This document shows positions 7,772-15,781 of a DNA stretch of 52,706 nucleotides, in pieces. The stretch is taken from positions 1 to 52,706 of the forward strand of contig JBIKNC010000005.1 in the NCBI GenBank assembly GCA_044358925.1. The letters run 5' to 3'. Below the pieces are notes generated by a model. It saw only the letters and a program-made list of their open reading frames with translations, ran no database searches and was not told the DNA's origin. Position 1 is the first letter of the stretch. Each line of letters opens with the position of its first letter. The translations under genes were made by a program, and so were the position numbers. The stretch is from Rohdeia sp044358925. GTDB taxonomy: Bacteria > Planctomycetota > UBA1135 > GCA-002686595.

Positions 7772-8248
7772 TCAGAGACCGGCGCGTTCGCTCGCTGCGT
7801 TCGGCGCCTCGACGGCGGACTCGCGCGGCTGTGCTGCGCCGGTCGTCGACGGCAACGCTGCAGGAGCCTGATCGACGTCGCGACGACTCGAACCGAAGCG
7901 TTCGAGCTGTCGTTCGATGCGTTCGGCCGCCGCTTCCATCGGCAAGCGCAGCGACGACGCATCCGCGTCGGTGCCGTGCAGCACGAGGATCGAGCCGCCG
8001 CGCACGCGCAGCAGCGCGGCGCCGCCGCGTTCGCTCTGGATGCGTGCGAAACGCGGCGGGCCCCAGGTCAGCGGAGCCGTGGCTTCGACGAGTTCGCTGA
8101 CGAACTGCTGCGCGACCGCCGCGAGGCGATCGGCGTCGTACGAGTTCGGACCGTTCTCGCACGGCACCGGGATCGGAACGCCGTCCGCGGTGACGAGTGC
8201 GACGAAGTGGACGCCCATGAGGCGCGTCAGCGGCGCGAGTGCTTCCAT
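7772..8248 (-). CDS. Small roadblock/LC7-like protein
   Basis: About 158 residues. Residues 1-120 follow the roadblock pattern: an N-terminal helix (MEALAPLTRLMGVHFVALVT), a strand pair with TADGVPIPV, a helix (LAAVAQQFVSELVEA) and strands SERGGAALLRVRGGSILVLHG. The last 40 residues are Ala/Ser-rich and probably disordered. Roadblock proteins regulate Ras-like and MglA-like GTPases or act as scaffolds. The ATG at 8248 overlaps the upstream stop as TGATG; a GTG one codon earlier (8251) is also possible. The MglA gene starts 66 bp downstream. The domain call rests on pattern and context, not on a strong motif. Confidence 0.65.
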   Translation of the reverse strand: MEALAPLTRLMGVHFVALVTADGVPIPVPCENGPNSYDADRLAAVAQQFVSELVEATAPLTWGPPRFARIQSERGGAALLRVRGGSILVLHGTDADASSLRLPMEAAAERIERQLERFGSSRRDVDQAPAALPSTTGAAQPRESAVEAPNAASERAGL

Positions 8249-9324
8249 CACAGCTCTCCTCCGTCGTCGTGTTCGAGCGGTGCGCCCGCGAGTTCGCGCA
8301 GGACGTCGCGCTCACTCGGTTGCACCGCGCGGCGGAACCAGCCCGCCGCACAGTCGCGTTCACCGACGACACCGACGAGTTCGCCGAAGTCGCCTTCGAT
8401 CTCCAGTTCGCGCAGCGGGCCGAGGTCGAGGCGCCGCGAGGCCGCACTCGCCGCACGCAGCGCCGCTTTCACGCCGCGCGCCGTGCGTTGAGCCGTCGCA
8501 CCGCGCGGGCCTTGCACGAGCGCCGTCGCACCGCGCAGGAACAGCGCCGCGCCGCAGCCCGGAGCGCTCGCGAGTTGTTGCAGTGCGGGTCGCAGGTCCT
8601 CGCCCGCGAGCGTCGCACTCTCCGCACGATCGGTCGCGAGTCGGCCGCTCTCCTCGACGCGCACGAGTGCGCGCCGCAGGTCGGGTGCGCTCTGCGCCGG
8701 GCCTTCCAGCGAGCGGTGTCGCGCTTCGAGATCGGCGTCGCCCGGGTACAGCTCCAGCAGCTCGCGTGTCACCCGTCGCGCATCGCCGTACGCACCGACC
8801 GCGAGAGCGAGGCGCAGCTCGAGTCGCAGCGGCTCCTCGGTCTGCGGCAGTTCGTTCTTCGCCGCCGCGATCGCGGACAGGGCGACTTCGCCGGCAGCGC
8901 GCGAGCGGTCCGCCAGGAAGCGCCGCGTCGACAGGTGGGCGATCAAGAGTTGCGCCTGTCCGTCGCCACCGGCGTCGAACCAACTGCGCGCCGCGCGCAA
9001 CGCCTCGTCCCACTCGCCGGCGTCGCCGCACAGCTCGCAGTACGAGCGCCACAGCGCGGGGCGCGGCCCTTGCGCGAGTTCGATGCGCAGTCGCGCGAGG
9101 CGGCGCTCGCGCACGGTGCGCTGGACACGCTGCTCGAGCCGCACGAGCGTGCGGTCGCCCGGGAAGTGTCCGAGGCCCTCGGTGCACAGCTCCGCGGCGG
9201 ACTGCAACTCACCGGACACGGCGAGTTGGTGGATCAGGCGCGCGTAGTTCTCCGCGGAGAACTCCTCGGCCAGGTGACGGCGCGCCGAACGCAGACGCGC
9301 ACGAGAGAAGAAGCGTTGGATCAT
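8248..9324 (-). CDS. Helical-repeat protein with C-terminal roadblock-like domain
   Basis: A 358-residue protein with no signal peptide or membrane segment. Residues 20-205 are alpha-helical and TPR-like (for example LIHQLAVSGELQSAAELCTEGL and LALAVGAYGDARRVTRELLELYP). Residues 240-348 have the roadblock layout: a helix (LRPALQQLASAPG), strands with GAALFLRGATALVQG, a helix (KAALRAASAASRRLDLG) and strands LRELEIEGDFGELVGVVGERD. The start at 9324 overlaps the upstream stop by 4 bp (ATGA), so translation is coupled. The frame continues far upstream in non-coding-like Arg-rich sequence, which was rejected. It probably links the membrane protein upstream with the GTPase. Domain calls are by pattern. 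Confidence 0.7.
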   Translation of the reverse strand: MIQRFFSRARLRSARRHLAEEFSAENYARLIHQLAVSGELQSAAELCTEGLGHFPGDRTLVRLEQRVQRTVRERRLARLRIELAQGPRPALWRSYCELCGDAGEWDEALRAARSWFDAGGDGQAQLLIAHLSTRRFLADRSRAAGEVALSAIAAAKNELPQTEEPLRLELRLALAVGAYGDARRVTRELLELYPGDADLEARHRSLEGPAQSAPDLRRALVRVEESGRLATDRAESATLAGEDLRPALQQLASAPGCGAALFLRGATALVQGPRGATAQRTARGVKAALRAASAASRRLDLGPLRELEIEGDFGELVGVVGERDCAAGWFRRAVQPSERDVLRELAGAPLEHDDGGEL

Positions 9325-10478
9325 CGCTCGTCCTCCGACGAGGCAGGCACCTTCGGCCCGAACGACGGCGGCGCGGGCGGCAGCACGTCGGCGACCGGTT
9401 CGTTCACGGCCAGATCGATCTCGCCGCCCGATGCGAGCAGCTCGCGGATCGCGGCGATGTCGCGGCGCAGGCGCGCGCGCAACTGGGGCGACGGCACACC
9501 CGATTCGAGCGCGGTCTCGAGCAGCGCGAGCGCCGCCTGCGGACGGCCCGACTCGAGCGCCGTGCGCGCGTCGAGGTACACGCTCTCGACGCGCTGGTGC
9601 GCGGTCTCGCGTTCGAGTTCGGCGATCGCGTTCGACTCGCGCAGCTCGCCCTCGAGTGCGTCGCGTCGGCGTGTGAGCCCTTCCAGTTCGCGGTCGAGTT
9701 CGTCGCGCCCCCACCACAGCGGGTGGTCGGCACGGAAGCCTTGCAGCTCGGCGATGCGGCGTTCGAGCGCGAGCAGGTCGTGCGGCATCGGGCGCGCCAG
9801 GTCGGCGTACTCGCGCGCGGCGCGCACGTGCGCCATGGAGACGGCGCCGATCGGCAGCACGATCGCGACGAGCGCGAGAGCGGCGATGCGCGTGCGGGTG
9901 GAACGCGACCGGCGGCGACCGACGTCGCCCGCGAGTCCTTCGAACAGTGCGCGCGCCTCGGCGTGATCGGGTTCCTTCTCGAGCAGGCGCGTCAGGTGTT
10001 CACGCGCCGCGTCCTCGCTGCCGACCGCGAGCGCGCGCCGCGCGTGCAGGAGTTCCTGGTCCGCGCTGTGGCGGCGACGGCGCACGGCCGCCTGGCACTC
10101 ACCCGTGATGCGCGTGAGTTCGGGCGAGAGCACACCCGCAGCGACCACGAGGTCGCACAGTTCGAGGGCGCGTTCGTCGGCACCGGCGCGGCGGTGGTTG
10201 CGTGCCGCGTGCAGGGCGAACGACACGACGTCGAGCCCGCGGGCGTGGGCCAGCGTGAGGTCCGCGAGCCCGAGCACGACGGCGCACTCGCACAGCTCGT
10301 TGGCACGTGCGCCGCCGTCGAACGCCGCGACGAGTGCGGTGTGCAACTCGTCCAGAGCCGCGGCGTCGCTCTCGCGCAACCGCTCGAGAGCGTCGGCGAA
10401 CGTCGCGCGCTCGCCGCCGGGGCTCCCCAGGATCGCGCTCACGAGGCGCCGCTGTGCGTGTGTGTCGGTTCCGGACAT
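9321..10478 (-). CDS. Single-pass membrane protein with TPR-like N-terminus
   Basis: A 385-residue protein. Residues 1-185 are helical and TPR-like, ending with LLEKEPDHAEARALFEGLAG, a typical TPR unit. A basic stretch (RRRSRSTRTR) precedes one transmembrane helix near residues 198-217, placing the N-terminal domain in the cytoplasm. The remainder is helical and partly coiled-coil (RRIAELQGF through ELERETAHQRVESVYLDAR), presumably in the periplasm, with a Pro-rich tail. The ATG at 10478 (MSGTDTHAQRR) was chosen over an in-frame GTG-type extension up to 10574. It is the first gene of the Mgl-type cluster and faces gcvT across a 198-bp divergent promoter region. Confidence 0.75.
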   Translation of the reverse strand: MSGTDTHAQRRLVSAILGSPGGERATFADALERLRESDAAALDELHTALVAAFDGGARANELCECAVVLGLADLTLAHARGLDVVSFALHAARNHRRAGADERALELCDLVVAAGVLSPELTRITGECQAAVRRRRHSADQELLHARRALAVGSEDAAREHLTRLLEKEPDHAEARALFEGLAGDVGRRRSRSTRTRIAALALVAIVLPIGAVSMAHVRAAREYADLARPMPHDLLALERRIAELQGFRADHPLWWGRDELDRELEGLTRRRDALEGELRESNAIAELERETAHQRVESVYLDARTALESGRPQAALALLETALESGVPSPQLRARLRRDIAAIRELLASGGEIDLAVNEPVADVLPPAPPSFGPKVPASSEDER

Positions 10479-10676
10479 CGCGCTCCGCTCGAAGCGGACT
10501 CTCGACACGCCGCGGAAGAGGACCGGGGCGCGACAGGGAGGGTCGGAGCGCGCGCTCGGCCGTCTGAAGGTCAACTCGCCAAACCCGTGTGTTCAGCGGC
10601 CGAAGGCGTGTGAGCGCGATCGAATGCAGCCCGTTGCGCGGGTACCATGCGCCGTCCCCACGCCCCGCGCCCCCCA

Positions 10677-11786
10677 ATGACCGAGACCGCACTCGCGCGC
10701 ACCGCCCTCTTCGACGTCCACGTGGCCCTCGGCGCGCGCATGGTCGGCTTCGGCGGCTGGGAGATGCCGCTGCAGTACGGACCGATCCTCGACGAGGTGC
10801 GCCGCGTGCGCACGACGAGCGGGCTCTTCGACCTCGGCCACATGGGCCGCCTCGAATTCCACGGGAAGGACGCCGTCGCATTCGTCGACCGCGTCGCGAC
10901 GTGCCACGTCGCGAAGATCCCGGTCGGTGCGATCCGCTACGGGCTCCTGTGCCGCGAGAACGGCAACCCGATCGACGACGTGCTCGTCTACCGCGGCGAG
11001 AACGACGTCGCGATGGTCGTGAACGCGGGCAACGCGCCGCGCGTGAAGACCTGGCTCGCACAGCACACCCGCGGCTTCGACGTCGCGATCGTCGATCGCA
11101 CACCCGAGCTCGGCATGGTCGCGATCCAAGGCCAGACGAGCGCGAAGATCCTCGCGCGCATCACGAAGGGCCTCGATCTCGCGCAGCTCGGCTACTACCG
11201 CTTCGCGACCGGTACGTTCGCGGGCATCGGCCCGATGCGCGTGAGCCGCACCGGCTACACGGGCGAGGACGGCTTCGAGCTGTACGTGCCGCAGGCGCGC
11301 GCCGCGGACCTGTGGAACGCTCTGCGTGAAGCGGGCGGCGACGAGACGGCGCCGACGGGCCTGGGTGCGCGCGACACGCTGCGCCTCGAAGCGGGCATGC
11401 CGCTGTACGGCCACGAGATCGACGACGACCACAACCCGATCGAGGCCGGCCTGTCGTTCGGCGTCGCGCTGAAGCCGGAGAAGTCCGGCACGCTCGGCTT
11501 CGACGCGCTCACGCGCATCAAGGCGGCGCCGCGCCGCGCGCTCGTGGGCATCGAGAGCGACGGCAAACGTGTGCCGCGTCAGGGCCAGGAGCTCTACGTC
11601 GGCGACCGCAAAGTCGGCACGGTCTGCTCGGGCACGCTCTCGGTCATGCTCGACAAGCCGATCGCCACGGCCTACGTCGACCTCGGCTTCGAGAAGCTCG
11701 GCACCGCCGTCGACTGCGACTTCAAGGGCAAGCGCCAGCCGTGCAGCGTGCGCGCGCTGCCGTTCTTCTCGCGCACGCGCACCTGA
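10677..11786 (+). CDS. gcvT: Glycine cleavage system T protein (aminomethyltransferase)
   Basis: A 369-residue aminomethyltransferase that moves the methylene group from the H-protein-bound intermediate to tetrahydrofolate and releases ammonia. Recognisable family stretches are ARMVGFGGWEMPLQYG near residue 20, LFDLGHMGRLE near 50, VSRTGYTGEDGFELYVP near 190 and GLGARDTLRLEAGMPLYGHE near 235. Length is normal. The ATG at 10677 (MTETALARTALFDVH) fits the family start better than an in-frame ATG ten codons upstream. It is followed by gcvH and a lipoyl-attachment enzyme on the same strand. Confidence 0.97.
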   Translation: MTETALARTALFDVHVALGARMVGFGGWEMPLQYGPILDEVRRVRTTSGLFDLGHMGRLEFHGKDAVAFVDRVATCHVAKIPVGAIRYGLLCRENGNPIDDVLVYRGENDVAMVVNAGNAPRVKTWLAQHTRGFDVAIVDRTPELGMVAIQGQTSAKILARITKGLDLAQLGYYRFATGTFAGIGPMRVSRTGYTGEDGFELYVPQARAADLWNALREAGGDETAPTGLGARDTLRLEAGMPLYGHEIDDDHNPIEAGLSFGVALKPEKSGTLGFDALTRIKAAPRRALVGIESDGKRVPRQGQELYVGDRKVGTVCSGTLSVMLDKPIATAYVDLGFEKLGTAVDCDFKGKRQPCSVRALPFFSRTRT

Positions 11787-11863
11787 CAGAGTGAAGGACC
11801 ATCGACGCTACGCGCCCAACATGCTCTGTCAGATGCCCATGGCCCAACCGCTGGCGCGGTTGG
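11783..11863 (+). other. Inverted repeat and hairpin in the gcvT-gcvH spacer
   Basis: The gcvT stop lies inside CTGACAGAG (11783-11791), which pairs perfectly with CTCTGTCAG at 11824-11832. A second, stronger hairpin follows: CCAACCGC (11844-11851), loop TGGC, GCGGTTGG (11856-11863). No T-run follows either one. They may stabilise the transcript end or attenuate readthrough into gcvH; the role is inferred. Confidence 0.5.
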
Positions 11864-11997
11864 AGCGTGTTCGTGAGCTCTCGCTCACTCACTGACGACC
11901 TCGCACGAACCGCACGGCACTGACCTGTTCACGGATGCGCGCCGCGCGTCCGCTCCGACTTCCCGACCGATTCAACGAACCGACAGAGACACGAGCG

Positions 11998-12393
11998 ATG
12001 CGCCCCAACGACCGCAAGTACACGAAGACGCACGAGTGGGTGAAGCCGGACGGCGACACCGTGCTCATCGGCATCACCGACCACGCCGTCGAAGAACTCT
12101 GCAGCGGCAACGAGGGCGACCTCGTCTACTGCGACCTGCCCGACGCGGGCCGCGCCGTGCAGGCCGGTGAGACGTTCGGCGAGATCGAATCGGTGAAGGC
12201 CGTCGCCGACCTCAACGCACCGGTCTCCGGCAAGGTCGTCGAGTCGAACCAAGCCATCGAGGACCACCTCGAGATCCTGTCGCGCGACCCGTGGAACGCG
12301 GGCTGGATGATCCGCCTCAAGCCGACCAGCCCGAAGCTCGACGAAGAAGGCCTGATGGACGCGGCGGCCTACGACGCGTTCGTCGCGCATTGA
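11998..12393 (+). CDS. gcvH: Glycine cleavage system H protein
   Basis: A 131-residue lipoyl carrier protein that shuttles the aminomethyl group between GcvP, GcvT and the dihydrolipoamide dehydrogenase. The N-terminal KYTKTHEWV and the lipoylation motif GEIESVKAVADLNAPVSG are intact; the modified lysine is K67. The ATG at 11998 (MRPNDRKYTKTHEW) fits the family start; the frame is open a further 21 codons upstream without family similarity. The stop overlaps the start of the next gene (TGATG), which encodes an enzyme that probably lipoylates or octanoylates this protein. Confidence 0.97.
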   Translation: MRPNDRKYTKTHEWVKPDGDTVLIGITDHAVEELCSGNEGDLVYCDLPDAGRAVQAGETFGEIESVKAVADLNAPVSGKVVESNQAIEDHLEILSRDPWNAGWMIRLKPTSPKLDEEGLMDAAAYDAFVAH

Positions 12394-13190
12394 TGCAGAA
12401 GGTCTGGCGTCTGCTGCCGCTCGCGGCGGCGGGCGCCGGACATGCGATGGCGCTGGACGAAGCGCTGCTCGAAGGCACGGCGCACGACGACAGCTCGACG
12501 CTGCGCCTGTACGTCTTCGAGCCGGCCGCGCTGAGCCTGGGCTGGTTCCAGGACCTGTTCGAGACGAAGGCAGCGTGCGCACACCTCGCGCCCGGAACGA
12601 AGGTGGTGCGCCGCTTCACCGGCGGCGGAGCGATCCACCACGGCAGTGAGTTGACGTTCTCGATCGCTGCGCCGCTCACGAGCGGGCTGTACGCGGGAGC
12701 CGTCGCGCCGAGCTACGAACGTGTGCACGCGGCGATCGCCCGCGCACTCGCCGACTTCGGTGTGCACGCCGTGGCGCGCGGCGCCAACGTGCCCGCCTCG
12801 GACCGTGTGGGCACGGGCATGTGCTTCCACCATTCGAGTTCCGTCGACCTCGTCTGGCCCGGGCCGGACGGCGCGCTCGCGAAGGGCGTGGGTTCGGCGC
12901 AGCGCCGCCGCGCGGGACGTGTGCTGCACCACGGCTCGATCAAACTCGGCCGCGATCCGCTGGAGCCGGGCGTCGCGACGCTGCGCGCCGAGTGCGACGC
13001 GCAGTTGCTCGCCGATGTCGCGCAGGCACTGGTCGCGGCGTTCAGCGCGACACTCGACGTCGAACTCGAACCCGGTGCGCCGACGGAGCGCGAACACGAA
13101 CACGTCGCGGCGCGCGCGAGCTGGTTCGGTTCGCCGCAGAACCTGGCGCCGGTGCGTTCGGAGCGACCGAAGCGCAACACGAACGACTGA
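12393..13190 (+). CDS. LipM/LplA-type octanoyl or lipoyl transferase
   Basis: A 265-residue member of the biotin/lipoate attachment family. Family marks are RRFTGGGAIHHGSELTFSI near residue 73 and KGVGSAQRRRAGRVLHHGSI near residue 165. The latter, together with a cysteine at residue 144 in GMCFHHSSSVDLVW, resembles Firmicutes LipM octanoyltransferase, where the matching Cys is the catalytic nucleophile. In LplA ligases the corresponding region reads SGSAFK and no such Cys is needed. There is no C-terminal LplA accessory domain. Start-stop overlap with gcvH suggests GcvH is the acceptor. Whether it uses octanoyl-ACP, octanoyl-GcvH or free lipoate is open. Confidence 0.8.
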   Translation: MQKVWRLLPLAAAGAGHAMALDEALLEGTAHDDSSTLRLYVFEPAALSLGWFQDLFETKAACAHLAPGTKVVRRFTGGGAIHHGSELTFSIAAPLTSGLYAGAVAPSYERVHAAIARALADFGVHAVARGANVPASDRVGTGMCFHHSSSVDLVWPGPDGALAKGVGSAQRRRAGRVLHHGSIKLGRDPLEPGVATLRAECDAQLLADVAQALVAAFSATLDVELEPGAPTEREHEHVAARASWFGSPQNLAPVRSERPKRNTND

Positions 13191-13252
13191 CAAGGCTGGT
13201 CGCGCGCTGCTTCCGCGGCGGTGCGCCTGCGCGCAACTTCCTCACTCGGCTC

Positions 13253-13272
13253 CTGACATGCACACGTGTCAG
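13253..13272. terminator. Possible hairpin between lipM-like gene and tRNA-Gln
   Basis: CTGACA (13253-13258) pairs with TGTCAG (13267-13272) around an 8-nt loop, in the convergent gap just past the tRNA 3' end. There is no T-run on either strand, so intrinsic termination is uncertain. Confidence 0.35.
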
Positions 13273-13278
13273 AAGTGT

Positions 13279-13353
13279 TGGTTACCCCGCAAGGACTCGA
13301 ACCTTGAATGACTGGACCAAAACCAGTTGTGTTGCCGATTACACCACGGGGTA
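13279..13353 (-). tRNA. tRNA-Gln (UUG)
   Basis: The complement folds as a full tRNA: acceptor stem TACCCCG paired with CGGGGTA, D stem GTGT/ACAC, anticodon stem ACTGG/CCAGT with loop TTTTGGT (anticodon UUG, glutamine), T arm CAAGG-TTCGAGT-CCTTG, discriminator A and an encoded CCA at 13281-13279. No intron or unusual variable loop. Transcribed away from the lipM-like gene and upstream of cinA. Confidence 0.96.
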
Positions 13354-13417
13354 AGCCGTCGAGGGCGAGGATGGTAGCGGGCGCGCGGGGCTCATCCAAG
13401 AGCAGGCTCGCCCAACC

Positions 13418-14740
13418 TCACGCTCCCATGACGGTGTCGACCGCGGCGGGCTCCAGCCCCAAGTCCGCGCGCCGCCCGCGCACCGTCCACAGGACGAGCG
13501 CGAGCGCCTGGTGCACGGCGAAGCGGCGGATGCGCTCGCGGCCGAAGTTCGGGAAGGTGCGCCCGACCGTCCACGTGCCGTCCGCGGCGGCGAGAGCGAA
13601 CTCGACGCGCCCGACCGGCTTGTCGGGGGAGCCGCCGTCGGGGCCCGCGACGCCCGTGACGGCGACGGCCAGGTCCACGCCGCTGCGCGCTCGCGCGCCG
13701 TGCGCCATGGCGGCGGCGACTTCGCGCGAGACGGCGCCGTGCCGCTCGATCAGCGCGGGCGGAACGCCGAGGAGTTCGCACTTGCTCGCGTTGGAGTAGG
13801 TGACGAAGGCGCGCTCGAGCACCGCGCTCGAGCCCGGCACACTCGTGAGTGCGCCGGCCACGAGTCCGCCGGTGCAGGACTCAGCCGCAGCGAGTCGGAG
13901 CTGCAGGCGCGTGAGTTCGCGCACGAGCGTCTCCTCGAGCGGCGCGTGGTCCGGCCCGACCCAGTGTCGGTCGAAACGCTGTGCGAGCTCCGCCATGCGC
14001 GCATCGACGCGCGCCTGCGCCCCCGGTCCGCGCGACAGCGCCTTCAGCACGAGCAGCCCGCTGCGCGCACACACCCCCACCACAGGATCCGCGTCGCGCG
14101 CGAGCCAGTCGCCCGCGCGGTCGGCGAAGCTCGACTCGCCGATGCCCCACAACGTGCCGCGCGCCACCGCCGGACGGCGCGCTTCGTCGACGAGGCGCGA
14201 CGCGACGCGCGGCAGCAACTGCTCGCGGGCCATGGCCTGGTACTCGTTGGGCGGGCCGGGCAAACAGGCGACGAGTGCGCGGCCGCGCGGACCGTCGAGC
14301 TCGACGCAGAAGCCCGGCGCCGTGCCGCACGAGTTCGGGAAGAGTTCCGCCCCGCGCGGCACGAGCGCCTGGCGACGGTTGGCCTCGGGCGGTGTCTCGC
14401 CGCGGCGCTCCCACGTGCTCTTCACCTGCCGCCAGGCCTCGTCGTCGAAACACAGCTCGCGACCGACGGCGCGTGCGAGCGCGTGGCGCGTGACGTCGTC
14501 GAGCGTGGGCCCGAGTCCGCCCGACACGACCACGAGCACGTGCCGCTCGAGTTCCTGCGCGACGAGCGCGGCGAGTTGCTCCTCGTCGTCGCCGACGACG
14601 TGCACGTGCTGCGTCTCGAGCCCGACGTCCTCGAGTTCGCCCGCGAGCCAGGGGGAATTGAGATCGGCGTGGGCGCCGCCGAGCAGCTCGTCCCCCACAC
14701 TCACGAGCACCGCGGTGCTCTGCCGCCGCGCCGTGTTCAC
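13418..14740 (-). CDS. cinA: CinA family protein (NMN amidohydrolase / competence-damage protein)
   Basis: A 440-residue two-domain CinA. The N-terminal half is a molybdopterin-binding-like domain (VLVSVGDELLGG near residue 10, VVSGGLGPTLDDVTRHALA near 70, PGPPNEYQAM near 160). The C-terminal half is the CinA/PncC deamidase domain with AAAESCTGGLVAGALTSVPGSS near residue 295 and AVTGVAGPDGGSPDKPVG near 375. PncC-type domains hydrolyse nicotinamide mononucleotide to the acid form in NAD recycling; the N-terminal domain of some members acts on ADP-ribose. The GTG at 14740 overlaps the tatC stop as GTGA, so translation is coupled to tatC. Confidence 0.93.
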   Translation of the reverse strand: MNTARRQSTAVLVSVGDELLGGAHADLNSPWLAGELEDVGLETQHVHVVGDDEEQLAALVAQELERHVLVVVSGGLGPTLDDVTRHALARAVGRELCFDDEAWRQVKSTWERRGETPPEANRRQALVPRGAELFPNSCGTAPGFCVELDGPRGRALVACLPGPPNEYQAMAREQLLPRVASRLVDEARRPAVARGTLWGIGESSFADRAGDWLARDADPVVGVCARSGLLVLKALSRGPGAQARVDARMAELAQRFDRHWVGPDHAPLEETLVRELTRLQLRLAAAESCTGGLVAGALTSVPGSSAVLERAFVTYSNASKCELLGVPPALIERHGAVSREVAAAMAHGARARSGVDLAVAVTGVAGPDGGSPDKPVGRVEFALAAADGTWTVGRTFPNFGRERIRRFAVHQALALVLWTVRGRRADLGLEPAAVDTVMGA

Positions 14741-15669
14741 GATTCGGCTGCCTGCTCGCTCGGAACTTCGACGGGCACGAGGCCGCTCTTCGGCTTCGAC
14801 ACGAAGCGCGCCGCGAGGATGCCGACCTCGTACAGGAGGCACAGCGGAATCGCCATCATCGACTGCGTGTACGGGTCGGGCGGCGTGAGGATGCCCGCGA
14901 CCACGAACGCGAGCACGATGAAGTAGCGCCGGAAGCGCCGCATCTGCGCGACCGAGACGACGCCGACGCGCGCGACGGCCATCATCACGACCGGCAGTTG
15001 GAACACGAAGCCGAGCGCGAGGCACAACGCGGACAGGAACTCGAAGTACTGATCGAGTTTGAAGTCCGGCATCGGCATGTCGACGCTCGACGGGACGTTC
15101 AGGAAGTAGAAGCCGTACGGGACGAGCAGGAAGTAGCCGAACGAGATGCCGCCCGCGAACAGCATGAGCGCCGGCGGCAGGTAGCCCATCACGGCGCGGC
15201 GTTCGTTCTTGTAGAGGCCGGCGGCGATGAACAGCCACAGCTGCCAGATCAACACCGGGCCGCCGAGGAACAGGCCGAGGTAGGTCGCTGCGCGCAGCTT
15301 GACCATGAACAGCTCGCCGACGCCCGTGGTCTGGCCGCGGCGGGCGATCGGCTCGCGCAGGCGCGTGTACTCGGGACTCGTCGGATCGTCCGACTCGAAC
15401 CACTCGAGGCGCTTCTTCGCGGGATCCGCGACGAGCGCCTCCTCGTACAGCCGCGCGTAGTCGGTGTTGAGCCAGTCGACGGCGCGCTCCATCGGCGCGA
15501 GCACGATCGCCACGGTGCCCTGCGGATGCTCGGCGAACGCGAAGGCCAGCGCGAAGAAGATCGCGACCGCGCCGACACCGGCGAACAGTCGTTTGCGCAG
15601 TTCGTCGAGATGGTCCCCGAGCGACATGCGATGCGCTTCGACCGGATCCGCTTCTGCTTCCGCCGCCAT
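14737..15669 (-). CDS. tatC: Sec-independent translocase TatC
   Basis: A roughly 310-residue polytopic membrane protein, the signal-recognising core of the twin-arginine export system. It has the cytoplasmic start LGDHLDELRKRLF near residue 15, the loop/TM2 motif TTGVGELFMVKLRAATYLGLFLGGP near residue 113 and six predicted membrane segments. The periplasmic loop between TM1 and TM2 is expanded by some tens of residues compared with E. coli TatC. The C-terminal tail is hydrophilic and short. The ATG at 15669 was chosen; a GTG three codons earlier (15678) is possible. No tatA/tatB lies nearby. Coupled to cinA by a 4-bp overlap. Confidence 0.95.
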   Translation of the reverse strand: MAAEAEADPVEAHRMSLGDHLDELRKRLFAGVGAVAIFFALAFAFAEHPQGTVAIVLAPMERAVDWLNTDYARLYEEALVADPAKKRLEWFESDDPTSPEYTRLREPIARRGQTTGVGELFMVKLRAATYLGLFLGGPVLIWQLWLFIAAGLYKNERRAVMGYLPPALMLFAGGISFGYFLLVPYGFYFLNVPSSVDMPMPDFKLDQYFEFLSALCLALGFVFQLPVVMMAVARVGVVSVAQMRRFRRYFIVLAFVVAGILTPPDPYTQSMMAIPLCLLYEVGILAARFVSKPKSGLVPVEVPSEQAAES

Positions 15670-15781
15670 CGGGGGCACGAGAGTAGCGGTTCACGGGCCG
15701 GCGCAAAGTGAATCGGGCACGGTCCAGTGAAGGACCGTGCCCGATCGTGATGGGTCGCGAGTGCGACTCTCGCTCAGCCTG

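Noticed and set aside
9325..9717. N-terminal extension of the helical-repeat/roadblock-like gene
   Set aside because: The added 131 residues are Arg-rich shadow sequence of the overlapping membrane TPR gene; the ATG at 9324 overlaps that gene's stop exactly.
10479..10676. Glycine riboswitch upstream of gcvT
   Set aside because: Only a short GGCCGAAGG-like piece near 10600 recalls the motif; no aptamer fold could be drawn around it.
12821..13354. A 177-codon plus-strand frame overlapping the lipM-like gene and the tRNA
   Set aside because: It is in a different frame from the conserved LipM/LplA sequence and runs through the tRNA-Gln gene on the other strand.
13418..15706. A single 762-codon minus-strand frame that could suggest a fusion ending in CinA
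   Set aside because: Only the part from 14740 onward is CinA-like. The upstream part is out of frame with the well-conserved tatC and is Arg-rich, so cinA starts at the GTG overlapping the tatC stop.
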